Shown here: positions 42,453 to 51,078 of the stretch, piece by piece
Layout: each line of letters starts with the position of its first letter
How positions within the stretch are numbered: the stretch's first letter is position 1
Source: Lachnospiraceae bacterium UBA7160
Lineage (GTDB): Bacteria > Bacillota > Clostridia > Lachnospirales > Lachnospiraceae
Assembly: GCA_002491565.1 (NCBI GenBank)
Contig: DKWE01000094.1
Coordinates: forward strand, 1-53,774
DNA length: 53,774 nucleotides
Direction of reading: 5' to 3'
Notes under the pieces: model-generated
Seen by the model: the letters and a program-made list of their open reading frames with translations, nothing else
Told to the model about the DNA's origin: nothing
The model's database searches: none
Translations under genes and position numbers: made by a program

Positions 42453-42497
42453 TTGTCTAACCTAAATTATAATATCCTAACTTCCAGTATCTGTCAA
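42453..42497 (-). promoter_or_regulatory. Promoter with DtxR-like box ahead of DUF2325
   Basis: On the minus strand, TTGACA (42492-42497), 17 bp, then TATTAT (42469-42474); an overlapping TATAAT is two bases further. TTGTCTAACCTAA (42453-42465, plus strand) matches one half of the DtxR/IdeR consensus, and with the flank 14 of 19 positions agree. The box lies just after the -10, a good position for repression by iron. Confidence 0.6.
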
Positions 42498-42540
42498 TAT
42501 CTGCAGATGATAAGAATTGTCAACAAGGCAACACAACAAA

Positions 42541-42580
42541 GGCGCCTTCCCTGTGGATCATTTTCCACGCGGAAGACGCC
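42541..42580 (-). terminator. Terminator of the HAD gene
   Basis: A 40-base hairpin: GGCGCCTTCC (42541-42550) against GGAAGACGCC (42571-42580) with an inner GTGG/CCAC. On the minus strand it is followed by TTTGTTGTG. It separates the HAD gene from the iron operon. Confidence 0.75.
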
Positions 42581-42613
42581 AATGATAAGATTTTTGAGAA
42601 AGTCATGATCCTT

Positions 42614-43150
42614 TCACTGCGAAATTTCCTGTTCTATCTTTTCTGCCAGTTCCAACAGCTCCTCCGGCTTTTCAATCCGATAGTCCGGCTGCTCCTCTTC
42701 AGTCTTTGGCGTCATGGAATATCTGGGCGACCAGGCCATCAGCACAGACCGTATTCCAAAGCGGTTCGCCCCTGCGATATCTCTTGCCAGATTATTTCCT
42801 ACCATGATGATCCTGCTTTTCTCCTCCGGGCCAAGCTTCATCAGATCCATGGCTGTCTGGAACATTTTGGGGGAGGGTTTCCTTTCTCCGACAATTTCTG
42901 AAATGGCCCTTGCCCGAAACGGGCTTTCCAAGAATCTGCTTTCATAAATCCGGTCAAAGGATTCCTTCAATCCGTCCGCAACCAGAACAAGTGGATAACC
43001 TCTCTTTTTCAGTTCCAGAAGCGTCTCTTCCGCTCCTGGTATAAACTGTGCCTCATAAACCACTCCATCCGGAACCTTCCTGATTTCTGTAGATTCATCT
43101 ACCAGGGTATCTCCGCTGTCTATAAAAATCACCAGCTTTTTTTCTTTCAC
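42614..43150 (-). CDS. HAD-family hydrolase
   Basis: A 178-residue HAD phosphatase-like protein. Motif I is FIDSGDTLVDE, motif II lies in YPLVLVADGLKES (Thr/Ser replaced by Ala), Lys is in GERKPSPKMF, and motif IV is VGNNLARDIAGANRFGI. The DxGDT form of motif I, with Gly at the usual second Asp, occurs in some IA-type members. I prefer the GTG at 43150, because GGAGG lies eight bases upstream of it and inside the in-frame ATG codon region at 43165, which itself has no site. The substrate is unknown. Confidence 0.82.
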   Translation of the reverse strand: MKEKKLVIFIDSGDTLVDESTEIRKVPDGVVYEAQFIPGAEETLLELKKRGYPLVLVADGLKESFDRIYESRFLESPFRARAISEIVGERKPSPKMFQTAMDLMKLGPEEKSRIIMVGNNLARDIAGANRFGIRSVLMAWSPRYSMTPKTEEEQPDYRIEKPEELLELAEKIEQEISQ

Positions 43151-43171
43151 GATTCTTTCCTCCATTTTATA

Positions 43172-43504
43172 CTATTTCCCATTCAGGAAAGGTCTTGCCA
43201 CATGAACATTAAAATACTCGATCAAAGGCCCCATAAAGAATGCTGTTATAATCGTTCCAACTCCGACCATCGCCGTAAGTCCGGCAAAATTACCTTCTGA
43301 CAGCAGATACAGCGCCGTTCCCAACACGACGCACACCACATCACTGATAATCCTGCAATAGCGGAATTCCCATACCTTCCACGTATTTGCAATAATCAGG
43401 GAAACAGCATCATACTGATCCCGCATACTAAAACGCCAAAAATACTCATGAAAATTCTCTTTTGTTTCTTTTCCATGAATCTTCCCCTCTGGAGCATCGT
43501 TCAT
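43172..43504 (-). pseudogene. Truncated YczE/DUF6198-like membrane protein
   Basis: A 110-residue frame. The C-terminal half has two hydrophobic helices and the segment GVGTIITAFFMGPLIEYFN, typical of the C-terminus of YczE/YitT-like (DUF6198) membrane proteins of about 220 residues. The N-terminal helices are missing, replaced by a charged segment. There is only a weak GGGAT site before the ATG. Probably a remnant; a small functional protein cannot be ruled out. Confidence 0.5.
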
Positions 43505-43707
43505 AATTGATAAATCCCATCATGCTCTTTCCATTATAATCCTAACCCGGATAAACCGAAAGCACAATTTTTCCATTTGCACAGGAAAAACAATAATTAC
43601 ATTGGATGCCCCGGATGGTTTCCTGTCATTCCTCCTAAATCCAGGAATATTATGTCTCTATCATAGCATAGGAAAAATGCTTCGTAAATTTTTAGTCGTA
43701 CCAATCC

Positions 43708-45603
43708 TTACCTTTCATACTCCCAGTGCAGCAGCATATACACACTGGCTGACCAGGTATATCCCGGTGCGCGCAGCCCCCTGCCGGTAAGCGCATCGAA
43801 ATTCTCATAATTCCCTTTTGCCTGCTCCCGTGACATTCTGCAATAACGCAGTGCAATATCCTCTGCCAGCTCTGTATATCCGCCCCTTCTCAGACCATCT
43901 ACGAGCAGATAAGTAATCGGAGCCCAGATCGGCCCTCTCCAGTACCCATCTGCTTCATACTTTTCACTGGACGGCATCTCTGTCGCCAGACCATGTTCCG
44001 TCAGGAAATCTGCCACAAGTATCTTCACCAGTTTTTCCCGTTTTTCCTGATCCAGAAATTTCCCAAGTACCAGGGGCATCATCGTCAGAAGACTGGTCTG
44101 CTTTTCCTCATACTCTTCCGTTCCGCTCTTTTTCGCGACAAACCGGTCCCCGTTCCAGCTTCGACTGTAAAATCTTTCTGTCAGTTCCGCTGCTGCTCTG
44201 TTCCAGCTTATGCACTGTGTGTTCCAGTACTGTGCGCGGTCCGCTTCCACTGACGAATCCATTGAGCTTTCCGCCCTCTGCGTTAATTCCTCTGCAATCC
44301 GCTCCAGCGTCTTCATCTGCAGAATCAGATAGGCCGGCAGGTCCGGTGCATTCATAAAAAAGCCCCTATCAAATACAGTAGAATTATCCCACCCGCTGTC
44401 GCATCCCTGTGGATATTCCGGAACCCCGTCATGATCCGTATCGCTGCAGAGCATCCACCAGTTTGTCCATTTTTCCAGATAGTGGAAAACCGTGATCAGC
44501 TCCTCTGATTCAAACTCGAACTGGTCCATCAGTTTCGCAAAGCACCAGCCATGGATCGGCGGCTTGGTGATCCCCCACATGGTCTCCGCTCTCGGATTCC
44601 ACATATCCGGCAAAACACCTTTTTCTGTCTGAAGCAAAAATGGCGCAATAAACTGCTCCATGGCAGAGCTCTTGCTGACCTTCGCCATGGCCAGTGCATT
44701 AAAGCAGTGATCCCAGCTCCACACAGCACTCATACGCTTTTTTGACATCAGCATGGTATCGTAGCGGTAAACATCCTCCGCCCTTGCAAAGCAGGACCAG
44801 AGATTGTACCAGGTAAGGAGACTATACTGATACACTGACTCGCTCTTTTCTGCGGCATTCTTCTCAGCTGCTCTATTGTCTGCATACTCCCTCTCTGCTG
44901 TATTTTTCCTCTCTGTCCCATTTTCCGGCGGCTCCTCTGGTAACAGAGACAGGAACCCTGCCCATTCCTCCCGGATTTCCTGCAGATCCTCCTCCGGACA
45001 GATCGGCCCCTTGATTTCTTCCGGTTCCATAGGAGAAATTCGCATTGCCGCCAATACTCTTCCCGAATCCGATCCCCTCCTGAGCAACAGATGATTTTTC
45101 ATATTTACTGCATGCGGGCAGGAACCATACTTTTCATACGGTCCATCCAGAATTCCGTCCCCTTCCTGAACATAAAAGGTCGTGTATGCTTTCTGGTCCG
45201 GCGCAATAATCCGGAAACGCTGTTCCCCGTCCTCTGTACCATATCCGTTCTGCCTGTACAGTGCAATATGCACATCTACATTTTCGCTGCCTATCACCAG
45301 TGTCCTGTCATCTCTCAGATACAAACACGCTTTGCCTGCCCCACAGCAAACTACTATTTTCTCAGGAACCGCCGAAACAGAGAATTCCCGTTTGCTGTCC
45401 ATCTGAAAATTCTCAAATTCAACCGTCTCCCGGTCTCCCCGCGCGGAAAAAGAAACAGAATACATGGGACCTTCTTCAAACCTGCGTCTGACGTTATGAA
45501 CGATCAGCTCCCTCTGCCCTCTTTCGTGCGTCACCGACACATACGCACCGTACCGGCTAAACGGAATATGGGTAATATCGATTGCAACCTCTTGATCCGT
45601 CAT
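43708..45603 (-). CDS. GH63-like (MGH1-type) glycoside hydrolase
   Basis: A 631-residue cytoplasmic protein. The C-terminal part (about residues 260-631) is an (alpha/alpha)6 barrel of the GH63/amylo-alpha-1,6-glucosidase-like group. Seen are AVWSWDHCFNALAMAKVS, MWNPRAETMWGITKPPIHGW, GCDSGWDNSTVFDRG (Asp407, probable acid), and KYEADGYWRGPIWAPITYLL near the base. The N-terminal ~220 residues form a beta-rich domain. Residues about 222-256 are a Glu/Lys/Asn/Ala-rich insertion. The ATG follows AGGAGG, 16 bp after the permease stop, so it is the last gene of the sugar import operon and probably acts on the imported sugar, likely an alpha-glycoside. Confidence 0.82.
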   Translation of the reverse strand: MTDQEVAIDITHIPFSRYGAYVSVTHERGQRELIVHNVRRRFEEGPMYSVSFSARGDRETVEFENFQMDSKREFSVSAVPEKIVVCCGAGKACLYLRDDRTLVIGSENVDVHIALYRQNGYGTEDGEQRFRIIAPDQKAYTTFYVQEGDGILDGPYEKYGSCPHAVNMKNHLLLRRGSDSGRVLAAMRISPMEPEEIKGPICPEEDLQEIREEWAGFLSLLPEEPPENGTERKNTAEREYADNRAAEKNAAEKSESVYQYSLLTWYNLWSCFARAEDVYRYDTMLMSKKRMSAVWSWDHCFNALAMAKVSKSSAMEQFIAPFLLQTEKGVLPDMWNPRAETMWGITKPPIHGWCFAKLMDQFEFESEELITVFHYLEKWTNWWMLCSDTDHDGVPEYPQGCDSGWDNSTVFDRGFFMNAPDLPAYLILQMKTLERIAEELTQRAESSMDSSVEADRAQYWNTQCISWNRAAAELTERFYSRSWNGDRFVAKKSGTEEYEEKQTSLLTMMPLVLGKFLDQEKREKLVKILVADFLTEHGLATEMPSSEKYEADGYWRGPIWAPITYLLVDGLRRGGYTELAEDIALRYCRMSREQAKGNYENFDALTGRGLRAPGYTWSASVYMLLHWEYER

Positions 45604-45619
45604 CCTCTGCCGCCTCCTC

Positions 45620-46504
45620 TCATCCCTTTACACTTCCGATTACAAGTCCCGTTGTGAAATATTTCTGCAGGAACGGATAAACCAGCATAATTGGCAATGC
45701 TCCCAGAAACAGCTGTGCCGCGCGGCCTGTACGTGCGTTCATCATACTGATCAGCTGTGCATAATCGCTTCCTGCTGATTTTAAAATCTCATCAAAATTC
45801 CGCAGCAAAGTCTGCAGGTACGTCTGCAGCGGATAATTTTCCGGGCTCTGCATATAGATCATCCCGCTAAACCAGTCATTCCAGTGGTTCACCATACAGA
45901 ACAATCCCACAGTCGCCAGCGCCGGTTTCAAAAGCGGCAGGACAATCCGGATCAAAACTGTCAGCTTTCCTGCTCCGTCTATTTTAGCAGCCTCCTCCAG
46001 TTCCTCCGGGAGTCCACGGATAAAGTTCATCAGAATAATCATATTATAAACAGGAAGCGCTCCCGGCAAAATGAGAGCCCACATACTGTTGAGCAGGCCT
46101 GCTTTTGTCACCACCAGATACGTCGGAATCAAACCGCCATTGATGATCATAGTAACCACAAAAAATCCCATATAAATATTTCTGCCCATCAGGTCCCGCT
46201 TTGTTTTGGAGAGAGGATACGCAGTCAGCACCATCAATACCATGTTCGTACCGCATCCCAGTATTACGCGTTTCACCGATACCAGCAGGGCTCTCAGAAA
46301 CTTCCCTCCTGTCAGTGCAAATTCATAGGATTGCAGGGTAAAATCCACTGGCAATAACCCAACCTTTCCGGCAGACACTGCACTGCTCTCACTGAACGAT
46401 ACGGCCAGAAGATGTACAAATGGAAGAATACACAGCATTCCAACCAATATCATAATCGTATAGTTCAAAATATCAAACGGCCTGATTTTCTTTTTCTTCT
46501 GCAT
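45620..46504 (-). CDS. Carbohydrate ABC permease, LplC/YtcP type
   Basis: A 294-residue membrane protein with six helices. The EAA loop ELEEAAKIDGAGKLTVLIRI binds the shared ATPase (MsmX type, not encoded here). The end, YPFLQKYFTTGLVIGSVKG, is typical of LplC-type subunits. The start is the Met of MQKKKKI with GGAGGGG upstream. It follows its partner permease by ten bases. Confidence 0.92.
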   Translation of the reverse strand: MQKKKKIRPFDILNYTIMILVGMLCILPFVHLLAVSFSESSAVSAGKVGLLPVDFTLQSYEFALTGGKFLRALLVSVKRVILGCGTNMVLMVLTAYPLSKTKRDLMGRNIYMGFFVVTMIINGGLIPTYLVVTKAGLLNSMWALILPGALPVYNMIILMNFIRGLPEELEEAAKIDGAGKLTVLIRIVLPLLKPALATVGLFCMVNHWNDWFSGMIYMQSPENYPLQTYLQTLLRNFDEILKSAGSDYAQLISMMNARTGRAAQLFLGALPIMLVYPFLQKYFTTGLVIGSVKG

Positions 46505-46514
46505 GATACCCCTC

Positions 46515-47423
46515 CTAGAATACACGGTATCCGGCAAATTTATCTGCCATGTAATAAGAAATGCAGATCAATGCGCCGGAAACAAGCGATTTGAACAGAC
46601 CAACGGCAGTTCCCACCGCATACTGTGCCTGCTCAATTCCAAGTCGGTACACATAAGTATCAATAATATCTCCGGTAGAATAAACAATCGGTGAATACAG
46701 ATTGTAGACCTGATCAAATCCCGCGTTCAAAATATTTCCGATGGAAAGAATCGTCATCAGAACAATCGTTGGCATCAGCATTGGAATCGTAATGTACGTT
46801 GTCTGCTTCCATCTGGATGCTCCATCCATAATCGCCGCTTCGTACAAGCCCGGATCAATACTGGTTAATGCAGCCAGATACACAACCGTTCCAAATCCAA
46901 AGGATTTCCAGATGTCTGATATGATCATGGTCCACGGGAAAATTTTCGGATCCCCAAGGAAATTCATTCCTCTCAGCCCTAATGACAGAAGGATCTGATT
47001 TATCAGCCCGTCTGCTGAGAGCAGATCCATCAGCACGCCTGCCAGAATAACCCAGGACAGGAAATGAGGCATATATACCAGAGTCTGAAACAGCTTCTTC
47101 ACTCCCGATGCTTTTATTTCATTCAGCAGCAGTGCGAAAATGACAGGGACAATAATTCCTCCCAGAATTTTAAACACCGCTATGTAAAACGTATTCCAGA
47201 TAGTTTTCAAAAAGTTAGGCTGTTTAAACAGGTAAGTAAAATTTCCCAGACCAATCCACGGAGAATTAAATCCCAACGCCGGATTATATTTTTCAAATGC
47301 CATGATCAGTCCGTACAAAGGAATATAGCTGAATATCAATACCAGAACCACTCCTGGAAGCAGCATCAGATGATACTGCCACTGGCGTTTGAATCTGGAA
47401 AGATAACCTGGTTTCTTTTGCAT
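46515..47423 (-). CDS. Carbohydrate ABC permease, LplB type
   Basis: A 302-residue membrane protein with six helices and the EAA loop YEAAIMDGASRWKQTTYITI. YHLMLLPGVVLVLIFSYIPL near the start and GLFKSLVSGALICISYYMAD near the end are typical of LplB. The Met of MQKKPGYL is preferred (AGGAAGAGAG upstream); a longer frame to 47525 is not supported. Confidence 0.92.
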   Translation of the reverse strand: MQKKPGYLSRFKRQWQYHLMLLPGVVLVLIFSYIPLYGLIMAFEKYNPALGFNSPWIGLGNFTYLFKQPNFLKTIWNTFYIAVFKILGGIIVPVIFALLLNEIKASGVKKLFQTLVYMPHFLSWVILAGVLMDLLSADGLINQILLSLGLRGMNFLGDPKIFPWTMIISDIWKSFGFGTVVYLAALTSIDPGLYEAAIMDGASRWKQTTYITIPMLMPTIVLMTILSIGNILNAGFDQVYNLYSPIVYSTGDIIDTYVYRLGIEQAQYAVGTAVGLFKSLVSGALICISYYMADKFAGYRVF

Positions 47424-47546
47424 AGTCTCTCTTCCTTTCTGCCGCGGCCATCTCCACATTTTTCTAAAATTTATGGTATTCCCACACAGCCCCATAGAAG
47501 CGTACAGGAATACCATATCCATCATTTTTCACATCCTGACAGTGCA

Positions 47547-49136
47547 CTAATGATTATACCTTGCGTTCACAGCATCCGTCGCAGTCTGACCTCCGGCCAC
47601 ATACCACTGCTCGATCAACGTGTCGAAATAATCCACATCCTCTGCACCCATGATAATCTTTGTGAAGCCCTCTAAGAGAATATCATCCAGCGTTGAGCCA
47701 TAATCCAGAAGCTCCTGCGGAGCGGACCCCCAGAGCGCATCGTTCTGAATGCGGTTATCATTGGTAATCGCATAATTTTTCTCCATTGCAGAGCCTTCCA
47801 TCCCAAACTGTGTTGCATATGCTACGTAGTCCGGATCCTGTTCGTTCAGCCACTTCATGGTCGCATTATAACACTCTACAGCGCTGCTGATTTTCAGAAC
47901 CGATTCGTCACCTGTTTCTCTGGCTTCTTTTACCATCTCATAGCGGTTAATATCTTCCAGCGTATTCGTAACAGAGAACGGTCTCGTCGTGTGCTGCATA
48001 TTGTTTGCATTGAATACCTCTACTTCTTCTGCTGTCATATCACCATTCGTATATGCATCAGCCTGAATGTATACATAATAGTCGATCAGTTTAAGGACTG
48101 CATCCGGATTTTCACAGTTTTTGTTCACTACAATGTAATCATCATTTGAGAACTGTCTCGGATATACGGCTGCTTTTCCGTCTGCCGTCGGCAATTCATG
48201 CGCCAGGAAAAGGGCGTCTGTCCCCTGCTGTTTTACTTCGTCGATACCGAAGGTCCACCCCTGCCAGGACGGGTACATCATAGCGCCTGCTTTACCGGAA
48301 ACAACATCCTGCTTTACAGCATCTTCATTCATAGTCGCAAAATCGCTCTTCAGAATTCCCGCATCATACCACTTGTTCCAGATTGCCAGTGCTTCCTTCA
48401 TTTCCGGTACAGTTGCACCATATACCAGATTTCCATCTTCTCCTTTTACCCAGATTTCCGGATATACGCCCCATGCAGCTGCCAGGCTGTAAAGCCCTGA
48501 TAAGGTCTGGTCAATCGCCAGAGCATAATTCCCTGAAATATCCTTCATCGCGGTAAGGACCGCTTCCAGCTCTTCGATTGTTGCGGGCACTTCCAGCCCT
48601 GTCTCTTCCAGCCAGTCATTGCGGAGCCAGAGCAGACTTGGATGGAAGCCGCCGCTCAGTCTCGGAATCGCATAGATTTTATCATCTACCTTTGCTGTCG
48701 CAAATACAGACGGCTCTGCTTCCATGAGCCCCTTCAGCGTATCAGAAGCGTATTCCTCATAAACTTCTGTCAGGTCCATGATCATGCCCGCTTCCTGCAG
48801 CTGCTTCAGCTGAACATCATCTGCCACAAAGACATCCGGGAGATCGCCTGATGCGATAGCCAGATTCAGCTTCGTATCGTACTCATCACTGGTCCAGTCT
48901 GTCACAACCTCTACATTCAGCACATCCTTATAAGCCTTTGTCCACACACTGTTCGTCAGATCTTCTCCCTCCGGAAACTCGTAAGCAACCGCTTCACGCA
49001 CGGTAGATAATGTCACGGTCTCATCATAGGGTGTCATCCAGTCCTCACCTGTTCCCTCAGACGCATATGCGATGTTTCCCATCGCTGTCAGAACCATGCT
49101 CCCCGCAAGCAGGACAGTCACCAGTTTTCTTTTCAT
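47547..49136 (-). CDS. Carbohydrate ABC substrate-binding protein, LplA type
   Basis: A 529-residue extracellular binding protein, the first gene of the operon binding protein-permease-permease-GH63-like. A signal peptide (MKRKLVTVLLAGSMVLTAMG, cleavage after AYA) is present but without the lipobox cysteine usual in this family. The mature part shows YDTKLNLAIASGDLPDVFVA, FHPSLLWLRNDWLEETGLEV and DYIVVNKNCENPDAVLKLID. A TATAAT (49168-49173) lies upstream. AAGGAGGG before the ATG. The ligand is an unknown oligosaccharide. Confidence 0.9.
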   Translation of the reverse strand: MKRKLVTVLLAGSMVLTAMGNIAYASEGTGEDWMTPYDETVTLSTVREAVAYEFPEGEDLTNSVWTKAYKDVLNVEVVTDWTSDEYDTKLNLAIASGDLPDVFVADDVQLKQLQEAGMIMDLTEVYEEYASDTLKGLMEAEPSVFATAKVDDKIYAIPRLSGGFHPSLLWLRNDWLEETGLEVPATIEELEAVLTAMKDISGNYALAIDQTLSGLYSLAAAWGVYPEIWVKGEDGNLVYGATVPEMKEALAIWNKWYDAGILKSDFATMNEDAVKQDVVSGKAGAMMYPSWQGWTFGIDEVKQQGTDALFLAHELPTADGKAAVYPRQFSNDDYIVVNKNCENPDAVLKLIDYYVYIQADAYTNGDMTAEEVEVFNANNMQHTTRPFSVTNTLEDINRYEMVKEARETGDESVLKISSAVECYNATMKWLNEQDPDYVAYATQFGMEGSAMEKNYAITNDNRIQNDALWGSAPQELLDYGSTLDDILLEGFTKIIMGAEDVDYFDTLIEQWYVAGGQTATDAVNARYNH

Positions 49137-49277
49137 GTTTCATTCCCTCCTTAATTTTGATGGTGCAATTATAGCAATCCATAATTTTCAAAAACATAAA
49201 ATATATTTTCTTTTTTATAATTCTTTGACTTCCCGGGGCAGTATCCTGTAAAATATTGACTTCCTGATCTGGGTTAC

Positions 49278-49306
49278 TTGTCCGTGAAAATGAAATACTG
49301 TACAAT
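49278..49306 (+). promoter_or_regulatory. Promoter of the YesM/YesN genes
   Basis: TTGTCC (49278-49283), 17 bp, TACAAT (49301-49306), 43 bp before the histidine kinase start. It is divergent from the binding-protein gene. Confidence 0.6.
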
Positions 49307-49348
49307 GTTATCTGTCAATAAACAGGAATTACACAGAGGAGGCGAAGC

Positions 49349-51076
49349 ATGCGTAAATCCGATATCCAAAAACGATTGCTGAACTTATTCTTTCTCATTA
49401 TCCTGCCAGTCATACTGCTTGGCATCGGCGGCGAGCTCTACACCTACCGCAAGTCCGAAGAAAGTATTCTGGCGTCCATCACAGACCGTATTCAGATTGA
49501 TGCCTTTCATATGAATGACAGCTTTCAGGCAACCGCGACACAGACGGCGACCCTGCTTTCCAAAGCCCGTGTAAATCGTACCGCCAATCCGGATTACCCA
49601 ATGAATAATTATGAGCGCTGTGAAAATGTCAACTGGATCCGCGATTATCTGGACAGTATCAAACTGAGCTGTTCTTTTGTCAACAACGTGCGGATCTACT
49701 TCCCCCGCATGAATATCTGCTACAATGCCACTAATGTCTATGATTATCAGCTTGGGCGGATTCTGGGAAGCCAGAATGATATGGCAGCAGAAGAATATGA
49801 GGAGCTTCTTGCTCTTCAGAATCTTTCCAGCCATATCCGCATTCATAATGAAAATCTTGTTTTCTTGCAATATTCTTCTGCAAAACAGCCTCAACACATC
49901 ATTGAAGCAGTGTATGCTCCGGAAGTGCTGAAGGAATACCTGGAGAAAATGCTGGTCTATCAGGATGCCTATTACTATTTTCTCACAGATTACGACACCT
50001 TTCAGCTGACCAACTGTGAAGACGAGATCCTGAACGGGCAGATCAAAGCTCTGGAATCCGATGCCGTCACTACCATCAAAAGCAGAGGAAAAAAATACTA
50101 TGTATTTTCTTATGATATTCCAGCCGCAGACGCCCGCTACATTCAGGTTATTCCGGCAAGACTGATGCTGATGAATCCTTCCATGTCCCTGTACTACTCG
50201 GTCATCTTCTCCCTTGCTGTTGTAATCTGTATGGTAATTATTGTGACTGGTTCCCTGCGGATCATCCGGGGACCGATTGCCCGGCTCAACGAAGCTTTTC
50301 ATCAGATCGAGGAGCGAAAATTTGACACCCGCATCGGTACTCCTGTCGTATCCGATTTTCAATATCTTTACCAGAGCTTTGACAGTATGGCACGGCATCT
50401 TGATACTCTGATCCAAAAAGAACTGAAGCATGAGCTTCTGCTTCAGCAATCCCAGTTGAAGCAGCTGCAGGCACAGATTAATCCCCACTTTCTGTATAAC
50501 AGTTTTTTCACTTTAAATCAAATGATTTCACGGGACATGAATGAATCCGCGAAGGAACTGACAAAAGAACTGGGGATCTATTTCAGATACGTCACACGCA
50601 GCGATTCCAGCGAAACCACGTTGTTTCAGGAATACCAACATGCGCTTGTCTATTCCAAAATTCAGGGAACGCGGTTTGCCGGCCGTATCCGAATGGAGCT
50701 CGATGACCTCCCGGATGAATACGCCTCCGTCCCTGTCCCAAGGCTGATTCTTCAACCGATTCTGGAAAACTGTTTTCAGCATGGTCTTCATGATAAAATC
50801 CAGGACGGTCTCATTCGTGTGACCTTTCATTTAAAGGATGGGACTCTGCAGATTCATATAGAAGATAATGGGAAAGCACTCACCGGGGATCGGCTCAGCC
50901 AGCTATCCGAGAACCTGAAATCCGTTCAGGGCAGCAACTATACCGGAGAAACCACCGGCATCCTGAATATCTGCAGACGGCTTCAACTCTATTACCAGCA
51001 GAAAGACTGTGTGCGCGTCAGTCGTTCGATGCTCGGCGGCCTGCTGGTTGTGATCACCATCCGAAGGAAGGAGTAA
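49349..51076 (+). CDS. YesM-type sensor histidine kinase
   Basis: A 575-residue membrane kinase. Two membrane helices (about residues 10-32 and 286-310) bracket an extracellular sensor; a HAMP domain follows (IRGPIARLNEAFHQIEERKF). The kinase core has His380 in AQINPHFLYNSFFTLN and the ATPase boxes PRLILQPILENCFQHGL and IHIEDNG. GAGGAGG precedes the ATG. The response regulator starts two bases after its stop. It should sense an extracellular sugar or the loaded binding protein. Confidence 0.92.
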   Translation: MRKSDIQKRLLNLFFLIILPVILLGIGGELYTYRKSEESILASITDRIQIDAFHMNDSFQATATQTATLLSKARVNRTANPDYPMNNYERCENVNWIRDYLDSIKLSCSFVNNVRIYFPRMNICYNATNVYDYQLGRILGSQNDMAAEEYEELLALQNLSSHIRIHNENLVFLQYSSAKQPQHIIEAVYAPEVLKEYLEKMLVYQDAYYYFLTDYDTFQLTNCEDEILNGQIKALESDAVTTIKSRGKKYYVFSYDIPAADARYIQVIPARLMLMNPSMSLYYSVIFSLAVVICMVIIVTGSLRIIRGPIARLNEAFHQIEERKFDTRIGTPVVSDFQYLYQSFDSMARHLDTLIQKELKHELLLQQSQLKQLQAQINPHFLYNSFFTLNQMISRDMNESAKELTKELGIYFRYVTRSDSSETTLFQEYQHALVYSKIQGTRFAGRIRMELDDLPDEYASVPVPRLILQPILENCFQHGLHDKIQDGLIRVTFHLKDGTLQIHIEDNGKALTGDRLSQLSENLKSVQGSNYTGETTGILNICRRLQLYYQQKDCVRVSRSMLGGLLVVITIRRKE

Positions 51077-51078
51077 TT

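Noticed and set aside
49385..50488. Minus-strand frame inside the histidine kinase gene
   Set aside because: Shadow frame of YesM; no ribosome binding site and no recognisable domain.
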